Assembly (NCBI RefSeq): GCF_040784915.1
Contig: NZ_CP160797.1
Span: 2,532,137 to 2,596,136 of the forward strand
Origin: Bacillus vallismortis
GTDB lineage: Bacteria > Bacillota > Bacilli > Bacillales > Bacillaceae
DNA length: 64,000 nt
Direction: 5' to 3'
In this document: piece by piece, positions 19,935 to 28,874 of the stretch
How positions within the stretch are numbered: position 1 is the first letter of the stretch
Layout: each line of letters opens with the position of its first letter
The notes under the pieces: generated by a model
Database searches by the model: none
What the model saw: only the letters and a program-made list of their open reading frames with translations
Told to the model about the DNA's origin: nothing
Made by a program: the position numbers and the translations under genes

Positions 19935-21116
19935 TTAATGAACATGCACTAAGACAGCATCTCCCTGAGCCGCACCGCTGCAAATGGCGGCAACGCCCAG
20001 CCCCCCTCCCCGGCGCTTTAATTCATAAACAAGCGTCATGAGAATTCTTGCTCCGCTTGCACCGATCGGGTGGCCGAGCGCGATCGCACCGCCATTCACA
20101 TTTACTTTTTCAAGATCGAAACCGACGATTTTTTCACATGTCAAAACAACAGAAGCAAACGCTTCATTTATTTCAAACAAGTCAATATCTTGAATGGTTA
20201 AACCGTTCTTTTTCAGCAGCTTGTTGATTGCAAATCCCGGGGCTGCCGCCAGCTCGTGCGCTTGCATTCCCATCGTCGAAAAACCAAGAATGGTAGCCAG
20301 AGGCGGTGTGCCAAGTTCAGCAGCTTTGTCCTCAGACATCAGCACAAACGCGCCAGCTCCGTCATTGACCCCGGGAGCATTGCCGGCTGTGACAGAACCG
20401 TCACTTGTATAAATCGGTGAAAGTTTCGCAAGTTGATCCAGACTTGTGTCACGGCGAATCGCTTCATCTTTGTCAACAATGTTTGTTTTACCTTTTCGTC
20501 CGATCCAGCTGACGGGAACCATTTCATCTTGAAACTTTCCTTTATCGGCAGCCTTAGCTGCCCGCGCATGACTTCTTAGCGCCCATTCATCCTGATCCCC
20601 GCGTGAGATTCCATATTCCTTGGCCGCTGTATTTCCGTGAACAGCCATATGCACCTCGTCAAACGCGCACATTAACCCGTCATAAACCATTAAGTCCCTA
20701 AGCTCGCCGTCTCCCATCCGTGCTCCCCAGCGCCCGGCGGGGACGGCATACGGAATATTACTCATGCTTTCCATTCCCCCGGCAACAAGAATGTCCGCAT
20801 CTTGCGCCCGAATCATTTGATCACATAAGGTGACAGCGCGCAGTCCGGATGCGCAGACTTTATTCAGCGTTTCTGACGGCACATGCCAAGGCATTCCAGC
20901 CAAACGGGCAGCTTGCCGGGAGGGTATCTGCCCTGAGCCGGCTTGGACAACCATGCCCATGACAGTTCCTTCAACCTCGTCTCCAGAGACGCCAGCGCGA
21001 TGCAACGCCTCCTTCATCGCAATGCCTCCAAGCTCCGCAGCTTTCACCTCTTTCAACGCTCCGCCGAACTTGCCAAATGGTGTTCTTGCGGCACTTACAA
21101 TGACTGTATTCCTCAT
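19935..21116 (-). CDS. mmgA: Acetyl-CoA acetyltransferase (thiolase) MmgA
   Basis: A 393-residue thiolase. The nucleophile Cys88 lies in NKVCASGL, the catalytic His349 in [10 protein letters not shown], and the second Cys379 in CSGAAQG. It is degradative or biosynthetic, acting on acetoacetyl-CoA. It is the first gene of mmgABCDE-prpB, behind a sigma-E promoter and a cre box. That fits late mother-cell expression under carbon control. Confidence 0.95.
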   Translation of the reverse strand: MRNTVIVSAARTPFGKFGGALKEVKAAELGGIAMKEALHRAGVSGDEVEGTVMGMVVQAGSGQIPSRQAARLAGMPWHVPSETLNKVCASGLRAVTLCDQMIRAQDADILVAGGMESMSNIPYAVPAGRWGARMGDGELRDLMVYDGLMCAFDEVHMAVHGNTAAKEYGISRGDQDEWALRSHARAAKAADKGKFQDEMVPVSWIGRKGKTNIVDKDEAIRRDTSLDQLAKLSPIYTSDGSVTAGNAPGVNDGAGAFVLMSEDKAAELGTPPLATILGFSTMGMQAHELAAAPGFAINKLLKKNGLTIQDIDLFEINEAFASVVLTCEKIVGFDLEKVNVNGGAIALGHPIGASGARILMTLVYELKRRGGGLGVAAICSGAAQGDAVLVHVH

Positions 21117-21138
21117 GGTTTCACCTCATTCAGAAGAT

Positions 21139-21153
21139 AGACAGCGCTTACAA
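21139..21153 (-). promoter_or_regulatory. cre (CcpA) site of the mmg operon
   Basis: The minus strand reads TTGTAAGCGCTGTCT, 13 of 15 positions of the cre consensus WTGNAANCGNWWNCA. It lies between the sigma-E -10 element and the mmgA start, where CcpA would block transcription. Confidence 0.8.
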
Positions 21154-21172
21154 TTTCTAGTTGTCTTCTATG

Positions 21173-21201
21173 AATGTATGCTTTGTAACGGGCTTGAATG
21201 A
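21173..21201 (-). promoter_or_regulatory. Sigma-E promoter of mmgA
   Basis: CATACATT (21173-21180, minus) is a perfect sigma-E -10 element. TCATTCA at 21195-21201, 14 bases upstream, is an acceptable -35. Mother-cell expression of this operon is established for the species. Confidence 0.65.
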
Positions 21202-21203
21202 AT

Positions 21204-21236
21204 GAAAAAAGAAGGCTGCGCCAACAGCCTCCTTCT
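21204..21236 (-). terminator. Terminator of yqiK
   Basis: On the minus strand AGAAGGAGGCTG...CAGCCTTCT followed by a T run lies directly after the yqiK stop and before the mmgA promoter. Confidence 0.85.
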
Positions 21237-21243
21237 AAAACAA

Positions 21244-21975
21244 CTATTTATTTTTCAGCAATGCCAAAGCCTTTGCAGGAAAATCGGTGAAAATGCCGTC
21301 TACCCCCGCTTCAAAGAGACACTTCATATCTTCCGGCCGATTGACTGTATACGGCCTTACCTTGATCGAACTGTTCCTCATTTTTTTCAGTACTTCATCT
21401 GCGGTCCCCGGGCTGTTCAGCTTAGGGTGATAGCCGGAAGCCGGAATCGATGTGATATACCGGTCAGCCTGATAAAGCACATCTGAAGTCAACACCGCCC
21501 GTTCAATATGGGGAGCGAGCCGTCCGCATAGCGCCAAGCTTTCATGGTTAAATGTGGACAGGATCACTCTTTCCTCTATTTTGAATCGCTTCACTGACTC
21601 CAGCAACTTTTCTTCCATGCCTTCATATCGGATCACACTGTTTTTTAATTCAATGTTAATAAGGAAATCCTTTTTTTCCGCCCACGAGAGAACGTCTTCT
21701 AGCAGCGGCACTTGGACATCACTGTATGTTCGACCGTGACCAGCAGCCGCATTCGCAGTCTTTATCACATCATACGCTGTATCCTTCACGAATCCTTTGA
21801 GCGATGTCGTCCGGTCAAGCCTTTCATCATGGATCACAACAATACGTCCGTCTTTTGACAGCTGCACATCAAGCTCTATCCCCTCCGCTCCGGCTTCAAT
21901 TCCTTTTTCAAAGGCTAGCATTGTATTTTCGGGAAATTGGCCAGATGCCCCCCGATGGGCAAAAATCTTTGTCAT
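21244..21975 (-). CDS. yqiK: Glycerophosphodiester phosphodiesterase YqiK
   Basis: A 243-residue GDPD-family TIM barrel, cytosolic (no signal peptide). Key residues visible are HRG (7-9), PENTMLAF, the metal-binding ELDVQLSKDG, and the second catalytic His in VIHDERLDRTT. It hydrolyses glycerophosphodiesters to glycerol 3-phosphate and an alcohol. It has a GAGGTG ribosome site, its own terminator, and a possible -10 TATAAT at 22013-22018 with no good -35. Confidence 0.9.
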   Translation of the reverse strand: MTKIFAHRGASGQFPENTMLAFEKGIEAGAEGIELDVQLSKDGRIVVIHDERLDRTTSLKGFVKDTAYDVIKTANAAAGHGRTYSDVQVPLLEDVLSWAEKKDFLINIELKNSVIRYEGMEEKLLESVKRFKIEERVILSTFNHESLALCGRLAPHIERAVLTSDVLYQADRYITSIPASGYHPKLNSPGTADEVLKKMRNSSIKVRPYTVNRPEDMKCLFEAGVDGIFTDFPAKALALLKNK

Positions 21976-22320
21976 CGTTTCACCTCAAGCCCTAAAGTTT
22001 CCTGTTTTCTCCATTATACTGTTTTTAGTGCTTCCACTCTAGGATTAAGGCTGTATCACAATCTACTGTTCGTAATAAGAATCAATGCCATTGGACAATC
22101 ACATCCGCGGCCTTTTGCTGATATTACGCGAAAACCAGCATGAGGGTTCCACATTTTTCAAAAACCTTTTAAAGAATATTTCTTTACAGAAGTTAAAGCC
22201 ATGAAAAATTCGTTCTCCTCTGGCTGCAGCGGTCTTTACTTAAACCTTCAAGGACCCCGAATAGGAGCGAAGAAAATACCTCGCTGTAACTCAAGATATT
22301 CAGCCGGTAAAGCAGATCAA
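21976..22320. other. Gene-poor gap where yqiH-yqiI would be expected
   Basis: Together with the yqiG promoter and leader this makes about 400 bases without a convincing gene. In 168, as I remember it, a lipoprotein gene (yqiH) and an amidase gene (yqiI) lie here. No lipobox or amidase motif is seen. The longest open frame starts at ATG 22201 (42 codons, ending 22329, just inside the yqiG -35 element) and has no ribosome site. I see no repeat flanks that would explain a deletion. Confidence 0.6.
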
Positions 22321-22350
22321 TTGCATTAATTTTTATATATAGGCTAGAAT
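22321..22350 (+). promoter_or_regulatory. Sigma-A promoter of yqiG
   Basis: TTGCAT (22321-22326) and TAGAAT (22345-22350) with an 18-base spacer lie 32 bases before the yqiG start. Confidence 0.6.
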
Positions 22351-22382
22351 ATTTGCGAATCCAAACGAAGGAAGATGATCAA

Positions 22383-23501
22383 ATGAACCCTAAGTATAAA
22401 CCGCTGTTTGAACCATTTACGTTTAAAAGCGGCGTTACAATCGACAACCGGATCACAGTAGCACCAATGACTCATTACGCTTCTAATGAAGACGGTACGA
22501 TATCTGAAGCAGAGCTTGACTACATCATCCCCCGCTCAAAAGAGATGGGAATGGTGATTACAGCCTGCGCAAACGTCACACCGGACGGAAAAGCATTTCC
22601 CGGGCAGCCGTCCATACATGATGACTCGAACATTTCAGGTTTAAAAAAATTAGCGCAAGCCATTCAGGCGCAAGGTGCTAAAGCCGTTGTGCAAATTCAC
22701 CACGGCGGCATTGAATGCCCGTCTGAGCTCGTTCCGCAACAAGATGTCGTAGCGCCAAGTGACGTATTTGATAACGGCAAGCAAATTGCCCGCGCTTTAA
22801 CAGAAGAAGAAACGGAAAATATCGTAAAGGCATTTGGAGAAGCGACAAGACGCGCCATTGAAGCCGGCTTTGACGGTGTTGAAATTCACGGCGCGAACGG
22901 ATACTTGATCCAGCAGTTTTATTCTCCGAAAACCAATCAGCGCACAGACCGCTGGGGAGGAAGCGATGAAAAACGGTTAGCCTTCCCGCTTGCTATTGTC
23001 GATGAAGTGAAAAAAGCTATTGCAGAACATGCGAAGGACGCGTTCTTAGTGGGCTACCGCTTGTCTCCGGAAGAACCTGAGACACCAGGATTAACAATGG
23101 CTGAAACCTTTACGCTTGTTGATGCTTTAGGGAATAAAGAATTGGATTACCTTCATATCTCACTGATGGACGTGAACTCAAATGCACGCCGCGGTGCAGA
23201 TCCGGATCGCACACGCATGGACTTATTGAATGAACGTGTCGGAAACAAAGTGCCGCTGATCGCCGTCGGTTCCATTCATTCCGCAGATGACGCGCTGGCC
23301 GTGATCGAAAGCGGCATTCCGCTAGTCGCAATGGGACGCGAAATTTTAGTTGACCCTGACTGGAGTGTGAAAGTAAAAGAAGGGCGGGAAAAACAAATCG
23401 AAACCGTAATCAAAGGCACAGATAAAGAAAAATATCATTTACCTGAACCGCTATGGCAAGCCATCGTGAACACGCCTGGCTGGGTGCCTTATAAAGACTA
23501 A
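22383..23501 (+). CDS. yqiG: NADH-dependent flavin oxidoreductase YqiG (old yellow enzyme family)
   Basis: A 372-residue FMN TIM-barrel enzyme. Family stretches are RITVAPMTHYAS near the N-terminus, VQIHHGG, the FMN/active-site region DGVEIHGANGYLIQQF, TDRWGGS, and MGREILVDPDW near the C-terminus. The natural substrate is unknown. I chose MNPKYK as start because it gives the 168 length and follows AAGGAAGATGATCAA. It is monocistronic with a strong terminator. Confidence 0.92.
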   Translation: MNPKYKPLFEPFTFKSGVTIDNRITVAPMTHYASNEDGTISEAELDYIIPRSKEMGMVITACANVTPDGKAFPGQPSIHDDSNISGLKKLAQAIQAQGAKAVVQIHHGGIECPSELVPQQDVVAPSDVFDNGKQIARALTEEETENIVKAFGEATRRAIEAGFDGVEIHGANGYLIQQFYSPKTNQRTDRWGGSDEKRLAFPLAIVDEVKKAIAEHAKDAFLVGYRLSPEEPETPGLTMAETFTLVDALGNKELDYLHISLMDVNSNARRGADPDRTRMDLLNERVGNKVPLIAVGSIHSADDALAVIESGIPLVAMGREILVDPDWSVKVKEGREKQIETVIKGTDKEKYHLPEPLWQAIVNTPGWVPYKD

Positions 23502-23510
23502 TGTGTTGAG

Positions 23511-23539
23511 ACTGCCGAAACGATTCGGCAGTCTTTTTT
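23511..23539 (+). terminator. Terminator of yqiG
   Basis: ACTGCCGAA...TTCGGCAGT is a perfect nine-base stem followed by TTTTTT, ten bases after the yqiG stop. Confidence 0.92.
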
Positions 23540-23544
23540 CAACT

Positions 23545-23658
23545 TTAAATAAATAGTTTATGTAAACATCTAAACAGCAAGGGTAGGAGCTCGCCAGCTG
23601 CTTCTGGAAGCAAATCTAGGAGAAGCCCGTCACGCTTTCTTGCTTTTTTCTTTTTCAT
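23545..23658 (-). CDS. Unnamed 37-residue amphipathic peptide
   Basis: I do not recognise this gene. An ATG eight bases after AAAGGAG opens a 37-codon frame. The peptide begins with a dense basic run (MKKKKARKR) and continues as a Leu-rich, likely helical segment (GLLLDLLPEAAGELL), then ends LHKLFI. That could be a short membrane-associated helix. It lies 59 bases after the 59-residue membrane protein gene on the same strand, so the two may form an operon. The strong, well-spaced ribosome site is the main support. A neutral leftover frame cannot be excluded. Confidence 0.55.
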   Translation of the reverse strand: MKKKKARKRDGLLLDLLPEAAGELLPLLFRCLHKLFI

Positions 23659-23717
23659 TCGTACGTCTCCTTTGTTCATGTATGCTTCCTTACTTACGAT
23701 TTTACAGAGAATGGGTT

Positions 23718-23897
23718 TCAATTTGATTCTGATTGTTTGGTTTTGATTCTCCAAGCAGAGAAAACACAAGAAACCATGACTGTAAATGAGATAAAGTCGA
23801 TCAAGATGCCTAGTATGCGTGATTCTGTAATGATGTTCGAATTGACGCAAAGCGCAAGAATAAATAGCGCAATGAACAATCCATACTTTTCAAACAC
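23718..23897 (-). CDS. Unnamed 59-residue membrane protein
   Basis: I do not recognise this protein. Starting at GTG (FEKYGLF...), AAGGAG sits eight bases upstream; the ATG two codons earlier is too close to that site. Two hydrophobic segments are visible (about 6-20 and 30-50), with a basic tail (RIKTKQ). A TATAAT -10 is at 23935-23940, 38 bases upstream, but no good -35. The promoter area overlaps the spo0A terminator. Function unknown; one could guess a small sporulation or toxin-like membrane peptide, without evidence. Confidence 0.6.
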   Translation of the reverse strand: MFEKYGLFIALFILALCVNSNIITESRILGILIDFISFTVMVSCVFSAWRIKTKQSESN

Positions 23898-23947
23898 ATG
23901 CATCACTCCTTGCGGAAAATAGATCCTTCCTATCATTATATCCCCAA

Positions 23948-23996
23948 AACAAAACGCCTCCTATTTATCAGTGCGAACCAATAAATAAAAGACGTT
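23948..23996 (-). terminator. Terminator of spo0A
   Basis: An imperfect hairpin, AACG..CT..TATTTAT with ATAAATA..AG..CGTT and then TTTTGTTTT, lies 31 bases after the spo0A stop on the minus strand. Confidence 0.6.
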
Positions 23997-24026
23997 TGAT
24001 TTAATCATCGCTTGATATTCTCATGC

Positions 24027-24830
24027 TTAAGAAGCCTTATGTTCTAATCTCAGCTTATCCGCAACCATCGCAATGAATTCGCTGTTAGTAGGCTTAGCTT
24101 TTGTCATGCTGACTGTATAACCGAACAGCGAGGAAATGGAATCAATGTTTCCTCTGCTCCATGCGACTTCAATCGCGTGGCGGATTGCTCTTTCTACACG
24201 GCTAGCGGTTGTGTTGAATTTTTTGGCGATGTCCGGATAGAGAACTTTTGTAATGCTGCCGAGCAATTCGATGTCATTGTATACCATTGAGATTGCTTCG
24301 CGCAGATAGAGATACCCTTTAATATGCGCTGGGACGCCGATTTCATGGATAATGCTTGTAATGCTCGCGTCGAGATTTTTCTTCTTTGGTTCAGGCTGGC
24401 TGCTGCGTATAATGCTGCTTTGCGATGATGGCGCGCGATGCGTCACGCTGCTTGCATTCCCGCTGACCTGGCGGATATGTCCAACAAGGTTTTCCATATC
24501 AAACGGTTTGAGAATAAAGTAAGAAGCGCCTAAATCGACGGCCTTTTTCGTGACATCTTCCTGTCCAAAGGCTGTCAGCATAATGACATTCGGCTGTTTC
24601 TTCAGATCTGATTCCCTCAGCCGCTCTAAAACCGCAAGTCCGTCCAAATGCGGCATAATAATATCTAATACGAGCACATCGGGATCTTTTTCTTTAAACA
24701 ACGACAGGCATTCCTGTCCATTATAAGCAACACCGATGACTTCCATGTCTTCCTGTCCTTCAATATATTCACTCAACAGGCTTACCAGCTCTCGATTATC
24801 GTCAGCAACACAAACTTTAATTTTCTCCAC
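24027..24830 (-). CDS. spo0A: Spo0A, master regulator of sporulation
   Basis: A 267-residue response regulator. The receiver domain (1-120) has the acidic pair Asp10-Asp11, the phosphorylation site Asp56 in VLDIIMPH, Thr in LTAFGQ, and Lys in LKPFD. After a Ser-rich linker (about 125-150) comes the conserved DNA-binding domain ([16 protein letters not shown], then [12 protein letters not shown]-like end). Phospho-Spo0A binds TGTCGAA boxes, switching on sporulation and matrix genes. It starts at GTG behind GGGGAGGAAG. Promoter elements lie upstream at 24884-25023. Confidence 0.98.
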   Translation of the reverse strand: MEKIKVCVADDNRELVSLLSEYIEGQEDMEVIGVAYNGQECLSLFKEKDPDVLVLDIIMPHLDGLAVLERLRESDLKKQPNVIMLTAFGQEDVTKKAVDLGASYFILKPFDMENLVGHIRQVSGNASSVTHRAPSSQSSIIRSSQPEPKKKNLDASITSIIHEIGVPAHIKGYLYLREAISMVYNDIELLGSITKVLYPDIAKKFNTTASRVERAIRHAIEVAWSRGNIDSISSLFGYTVSMTKAKPTNSEFIAMVADKLRLEHKAS

Positions 24831-24883
24831 GTTTCTTCCTCCCCAAATGTAGTTAACAGGATTCACCCTTGCTACATGTTTAC

Positions 24884-24910
24884 ATTCGACAAAACCGCTA
24901 TATACCCTCT
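24884..24910 (-). promoter_or_regulatory. Sigma-H promoter (Ps) of spo0A with overlapping 0A box
   Basis: On the minus strand AGAGGGTAT and GTCGAAT are 11 bases apart and fit the sigma-H pattern RNAGGAWWW-N11-RNNGAAT with one mismatch. The -10 lies inside TGTCGAA (24885-24891), so phospho-Spo0A can act directly here. Confidence 0.8.
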
Positions 24911-24968
24911 AAAAAAATCATCATAACCAATATTAGTGGTATATCTTTGTTTTTCTATGTTTTTCTCC

Positions 24969-25023
24969 GTTTTTCGACTAAATATGAAATTTGACAAATA
25001 AGGAAACGTGAATTTGTCGAAAA
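24969..25023. promoter_or_regulatory. 0A boxes upstream of spo0A
   Basis: TTTGTCGAAAA at 25013-25023 (plus) is a perfect match to the 0A consensus TTTGTCRAAAA. TTAGTCGAAAA (minus, about 24971-24981) differs at one base. These are autoregulatory sites between spoIVB and spo0A. Confidence 0.75.
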
Positions 25024-25079
25024 ATCTTCTTTTGTACATTTTACCGTATGTATTCTGAGAAGTGAAGAGGGATCAAAGC

Positions 25080-25107
25080 AAAAAAACTGCCGGAAATTCC
25101 GGCAGTC
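25080..25107 (-). terminator. Terminator of spoIVB
   Basis: ACTGCCGGAATTTCCGGCAGT followed by TTTTTTT on the minus strand overlaps the spoIVB stop codon. Confidence 0.9.
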
Positions 25108-26386
25108 AGCTTGCTTTTTCTTTTCCGTAAATATCAATTCCCGCTTCTGACAGCATCCATTCAATATGAACGCCGTAGCCGCTTGTCGGGTCATTTACAA
25201 ACACATGGGTGACAGCGCCGATCACTTTGCCATTTTGGATGATCGGGCTTCCGCTCATCCCCTGGACGATGCCGCCTGTTTCTTTTAATAGCCTCGGATC
25301 GGTTATTTTCAAGACCATTCCTTTTGTTGCCGGGAATTTTTGCGGGGTTGTGCTGACGATTTCAATATCAAACTTTTCTACCTTGTCATCATTAATGACC
25401 GTTAAAATTTCAGCCGGGCCTTTTTTGACTTCAGTAGAAAACGCAACCGGCAGTCCTTGATCTGAAATCTTGTTTTGAATCGGCTGATGCAGTGTCCCGA
25501 AAATCCCAAACGGGCTGTTTCTGTTAATATCCCCGATCGTTTTGCGTTCTGAGGAAAATCGCGCCAGTTTTTCTCCCGGATTTCCGCCTGTCCCTTTTTC
25601 AATTGATGTTACAGTTGATTTAACGATTTCGCCATTCTCCACTACAATCGGTTTCTTTGTGTCCATATCGGAAATCACGTGGCCAAGTGCTCCGTATTTT
25701 TTTGACTTCGGTTCATAAAAGGTCATAGTGCCGATCCCAGCGGCAGAATCCCTGATATATAACCCAATTCTGAACTTGCCTTCTGCTTCATCCTTTTCCG
25801 GAATGAGCTTTGTTTTGATTTTCTGTTTATCACGTTTAATAAGCAAATCTAAAGATTCGCCGGTTTTACCGGCATTCTGAATAAATGGGGCCACATCATT
25901 CATTTTTTCAATTTTCTGTCCATTCATCTCAATAATGATGTCGCCCGCTTCAATACCGGCCGTTTCTCCCGGGGATTTTTTACCTTCACTAGTGTTGATC
26001 TGATGAAATCCGACGACAAGAACACCGACGGAATGAAGTTTAACACCAATCGATTGTCCGCCAGGTATGACTTTTAAATCAGGAAGAACTTTTACTTTTG
26101 TTTTTTTGATTGGAAATCCTGCAAGATCGTATACTAACTCTGATTCACCTGATTTTTTGCCTGTCACCTTGACTTCATGCGGGTCTTTCTTTACTGTAAA
26201 CGCTTCTGAAGATTCTTGTGTATGAGCGTTTACCGATAAACCCGTTTCAATCGCTTGTGTTTGGGTTTCAAATACTCTCATTTGCGTTGGAATCAGTAAA
26301 TACTCTTTTAGCGGTTTGCATAAACCTACACTTAATAACGAAACAAGGAGAATTAAACCTACTGCTTTTCTGATGTTATCGGGCAT
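25106..26386 (-). CDS. spoIVB: SpoIVB, sporulation signalling serine peptidase
   Basis: A 426-residue SpoIVB (S55) peptidase. It has an N-terminal membrane segment (about 8-24), a PDZ domain (about 105-190), and a chymotrypsin-like domain with His236 (GALGHVISD) and Ser378 (GMSGSP). It is made in the forespore, crosses the inner membrane, cleaves SpoIVFA and so triggers pro-sigma-K processing. It lies between recN and spo0A with its own terminator. Nothing is missing. Confidence 0.97.
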   Translation of the reverse strand: MPDNIRKAVGLILLVSLLSVGLCKPLKEYLLIPTQMRVFETQTQAIETGLSVNAHTQESSEAFTVKKDPHEVKVTGKKSGESELVYDLAGFPIKKTKVKVLPDLKVIPGGQSIGVKLHSVGVLVVGFHQINTSEGKKSPGETAGIEAGDIIIEMNGQKIEKMNDVAPFIQNAGKTGESLDLLIKRDKQKIKTKLIPEKDEAEGKFRIGLYIRDSAAGIGTMTFYEPKSKKYGALGHVISDMDTKKPIVVENGEIVKSTVTSIEKGTGGNPGEKLARFSSERKTIGDINRNSPFGIFGTLHQPIQNKISDQGLPVAFSTEVKKGPAEILTVINDDKVEKFDIEIVSTTPQKFPATKGMVLKITDPRLLKETGGIVQGMSGSPIIQNGKVIGAVTHVFVNDPTSGYGVHIEWMLSEAGIDIYGKEKAS

Positions 26387-26529
26387 TTACTACTTCACTC
26401 TCCTCGCTCCTATCCCACACCTTCTTTATGACTTGCTGCTACATCATTTAATTTTGCCTTCTGACGCCTTATTTATAACTGTCATATAAAGAAAAACATT
26501 GGATATACTGATGAACGAATGGATGTGCG

Positions 26530-26562
26530 TGAAAAAAATAAGCTGCGCTTTTCGCGCAGCTC
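26530..26562 (-). terminator. Terminator of recN
   Basis: AGCTGCGCGAAAAGCGCAGCT then a T-rich tail on the minus strand begins at the recN stop codon. Confidence 0.9.
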
Positions 26563-28291
26563 ACCCCGTTGTTTTGACTTGGTCCGCTTGTCTTAAAAGT
26601 TCTTTTGCATGGCGTTTCGTTAAGTCTGTTACTTCGACTCCTGCAATCATACGCCCGATTTCCGCTACCTTTTCCTGCTTAGACAGCGGCTTGACATGTG
26701 TTGTCGTTCTGCCGTCTTTTAACTCCTTCGCAATATAAAGATGCGTATCTGCCATGGCAGCCACCTGAGGCAAGTGTGTAATACACAGCACTTGCGATCC
26801 TATTGACACTTTATGGATCTTCTCAGCGATTGCCTGTGCGACTCTGCCGCTTACACCGGTATCAACCTCATCGAATATAATCGACGTCACATCCTGTTGA
26901 GAGGAAAAAATGCTTTTAATAGCTAGCATCACCCGTGACAGCTCTCCTCCGGAAGCGACTTTCGAAAGGGATTTCAGCGGTTCGCCTGTATTGGTTGAAA
27001 TTAAAAACTTCACCAAATCAATCCCTTGTTCAGTCATCTGAACAGGCTGGCCGTTTACAATCGGCGCCTCCTCATTTCGGGGCGCTGTTCTGATCTTAAA
27101 TTCCGTATCAAAAGTTGATTTTTCCATGTAGAGGCTTTTTAATTCCCGATGAATCTCATCAGCCAGCTTTTTCGCCCATGCTTTGCGGATTTTTGAAACA
27201 TTTGCCGCTTCCACTGCGACATCTTTGCCGACTGAGTCAAGCTCCTTCTTCACGCTTTGAAGATGGCTGTCCCTGTTTTCAATTTGGTCAATCTCTTCTT
27301 CAATTTTAGAAGCGTATTCCAAGATATCCTCAACAGATGCACCGTATTTTCGTTTCAGCTGTTTGATTTCATTAAGGCGCGTCTCAATATAGTTCAGGCG
27401 TTCCGGATCATATTCAAGTTCATCCAGCATATTTCTCATCTGAAATGTAGCGTCCTCCAGAAGATAGTAGGAGTTCGAAACATTTTCAGACAGTTTTTTC
27501 AGCGGTTCGTTAATATCGGATATATCTTCAAGCTGCGCTGATGCCATTCCGACCCAGTCCAGTCCGCCCTGCTCGCTGCGAAGCGCGTTATATGCATTTT
27601 GCAGCGATTCATATATCTTCTCAAAATTTGAAATTTGCTGGCGCTCTTCCTGAAGCTGCTCATCTTCATTAAGCTCGAGCTTAGCCGATTCGATTTCTTC
27701 GAGCTGAAATTGAATGAGATCAAGACGGTGGGCCATTTCCTGTTCGCTTTCAGAAAGCTGCTTTAGCTTTTTAAGCAGCTTCATATACCGCTGGTACCCT
27801 TCCTGATACGTTTGAAGCGCGCTTTCCGCTTCGGCTCCGGCAAACTTGTCCAAAAGCTGGAGGTGATTTTCGTCCTCCATTAACAGCTGGTTATCGTGCT
27901 GCCCGTGAATATCTAATAAAAGCCTGCCGATCTCTCTTAGCGAGGCAATCGTGACAAGCTTGCCATTAACTCGGCAAACGCTTTTTCCGCTCGTGCTGAT
28001 ATCCCTTCTCATGATGATCATTTCGTCAGAAACGTCAATTCCCTGCTCAGCGCATACGTCAAAAACGGGATGGCCGCTCTCCAATAGAAACAGCCCTTCA
28101 AGCTCGGCTTTTGTCTCCCCATATCTGACAAATTCGGATGAGCCGCGGCCTCCGACTAAAAGAGAAATGGCATCTATGATGATGGACTTGCCGGCTCCGG
28201 TTTCTCCTGTTAAAACCGTGAGCCCGCGTTCAAAAGAAACCGTCAGTTCCTCAATAATGGCAAAGTTTTTAATGGATAGTTCAGCTAACAA
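26561..28291 (-). CDS. recN: DNA repair ATPase RecN
   Basis: A 576-residue SMC-like protein. Walker A GETGAGKS is at 29-36. A long coiled-coil region rich in Glu, Leu and Lys covers about 160-380. The C-terminal lobe carries LSKVASGGELSRVMLA (signature) and IIFDEVDTGVSGRVAQA (Walker B). It gathers DNA ends at double-strand breaks. It lies 37 bases after argR, as in other Firmicutes. Confidence 0.97.
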   Translation of the reverse strand: MLAELSIKNFAIIEELTVSFERGLTVLTGETGAGKSIIIDAISLLVGGRGSSEFVRYGETKAELEGLFLLESGHPVFDVCAEQGIDVSDEMIIMRRDISTSGKSVCRVNGKLVTIASLREIGRLLLDIHGQHDNQLLMEDENHLQLLDKFAGAEAESALQTYQEGYQRYMKLLKKLKQLSESEQEMAHRLDLIQFQLEEIESAKLELNEDEQLQEERQQISNFEKIYESLQNAYNALRSEQGGLDWVGMASAQLEDISDINEPLKKLSENVSNSYYLLEDATFQMRNMLDELEYDPERLNYIETRLNEIKQLKRKYGASVEDILEYASKIEEEIDQIENRDSHLQSVKKELDSVGKDVAVEAANVSKIRKAWAKKLADEIHRELKSLYMEKSTFDTEFKIRTAPRNEEAPIVNGQPVQMTEQGIDLVKFLISTNTGEPLKSLSKVASGGELSRVMLAIKSIFSSQQDVTSIIFDEVDTGVSGRVAQAIAEKIHKVSIGSQVLCITHLPQVAAMADTHLYIAKELKDGRTTTHVKPLSKQEKVAEIGRMIAGVEVTDLTKRHAKELLRQADQVKTTG

Positions 28292-28328
28292 ACAGCATTA
28301 CACCTCTTTATCTTTGTTAGATTTTCTA

Positions 28329-28778
28329 TTACAGCAGCTCAAGCAGCCTGTTTTTTACGCCGTCTGTATCTTCAGGAGTCCGGCAAATCATTAAAATCGT
28401 GTCATCTCCGCAAATGGTTCCCATTATTTCATCCCAGTCCAAATTGTCCATCAGCGCCCCGATTGCCTGGGCGTTGCCGGGCATCGTTTTGAGCACAATC
28501 ATATGGCTTGCTGAGTCTATTTTCACAAATGCGTCCATCAGTGCCCGCTTCAGTTTGGACAGCGGATTGAAACGCTGGTCTGCCGGAAGACTGTATTTGT
28601 AAGAGCCGTTATTCGTAGGCACTTTCACTAGGTGAAGCTCTTTAATATCGCGTGAAACCGTGGCTTGCGTCACTTTGTATCCATCCTGCTTCAGCATGTC
28701 AACCAATTCGTCCTGCGTTTCGATTTCATTGCTTGTAATGATCTCTCTGATTTTAATATGCCTCTGGCCTTTGTTCAT
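28329..28778 (-). CDS. argR: Arginine repressor ArgR (AhrC)
   Basis: A 149-residue hexameric arginine-responsive regulator. The N-terminal winged helix (about 1-70) includes [16 protein letters not shown], and the C-terminal oligomerisation and arginine-binding domain has [12 protein letters not shown]. It represses arginine synthesis and activates catabolism genes. The gene precedes recN in the conserved yqxC-argR-recN order. Confidence 0.96.
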   Translation of the reverse strand: MNKGQRHIKIREIITSNEIETQDELVDMLKQDGYKVTQATVSRDIKELHLVKVPTNNGSYKYSLPADQRFNPLSKLKRALMDAFVKIDSASHMIVLKTMPGNAQAIGALMDNLDWDEIMGTICGDDTILMICRTPEDTDGVKNRLLELL

Positions 28779-28874
28779 GTAAGCACCTCTATTTCCAGCT
28801 TATCTGTTCTTTTATGTTATATGTTTCTCTGCAAAATGTACATAAATGCAGAAAAAAGGAATAATAGCGCCCTA

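Noticed and set aside
22201-22329. 42-codon frame in the yqiK-yqiG gap
   Set aside because: It lacks a ribosome site, has no recognisable motif and runs into the yqiG promoter. It could be a gene remnant, but nothing supports that.
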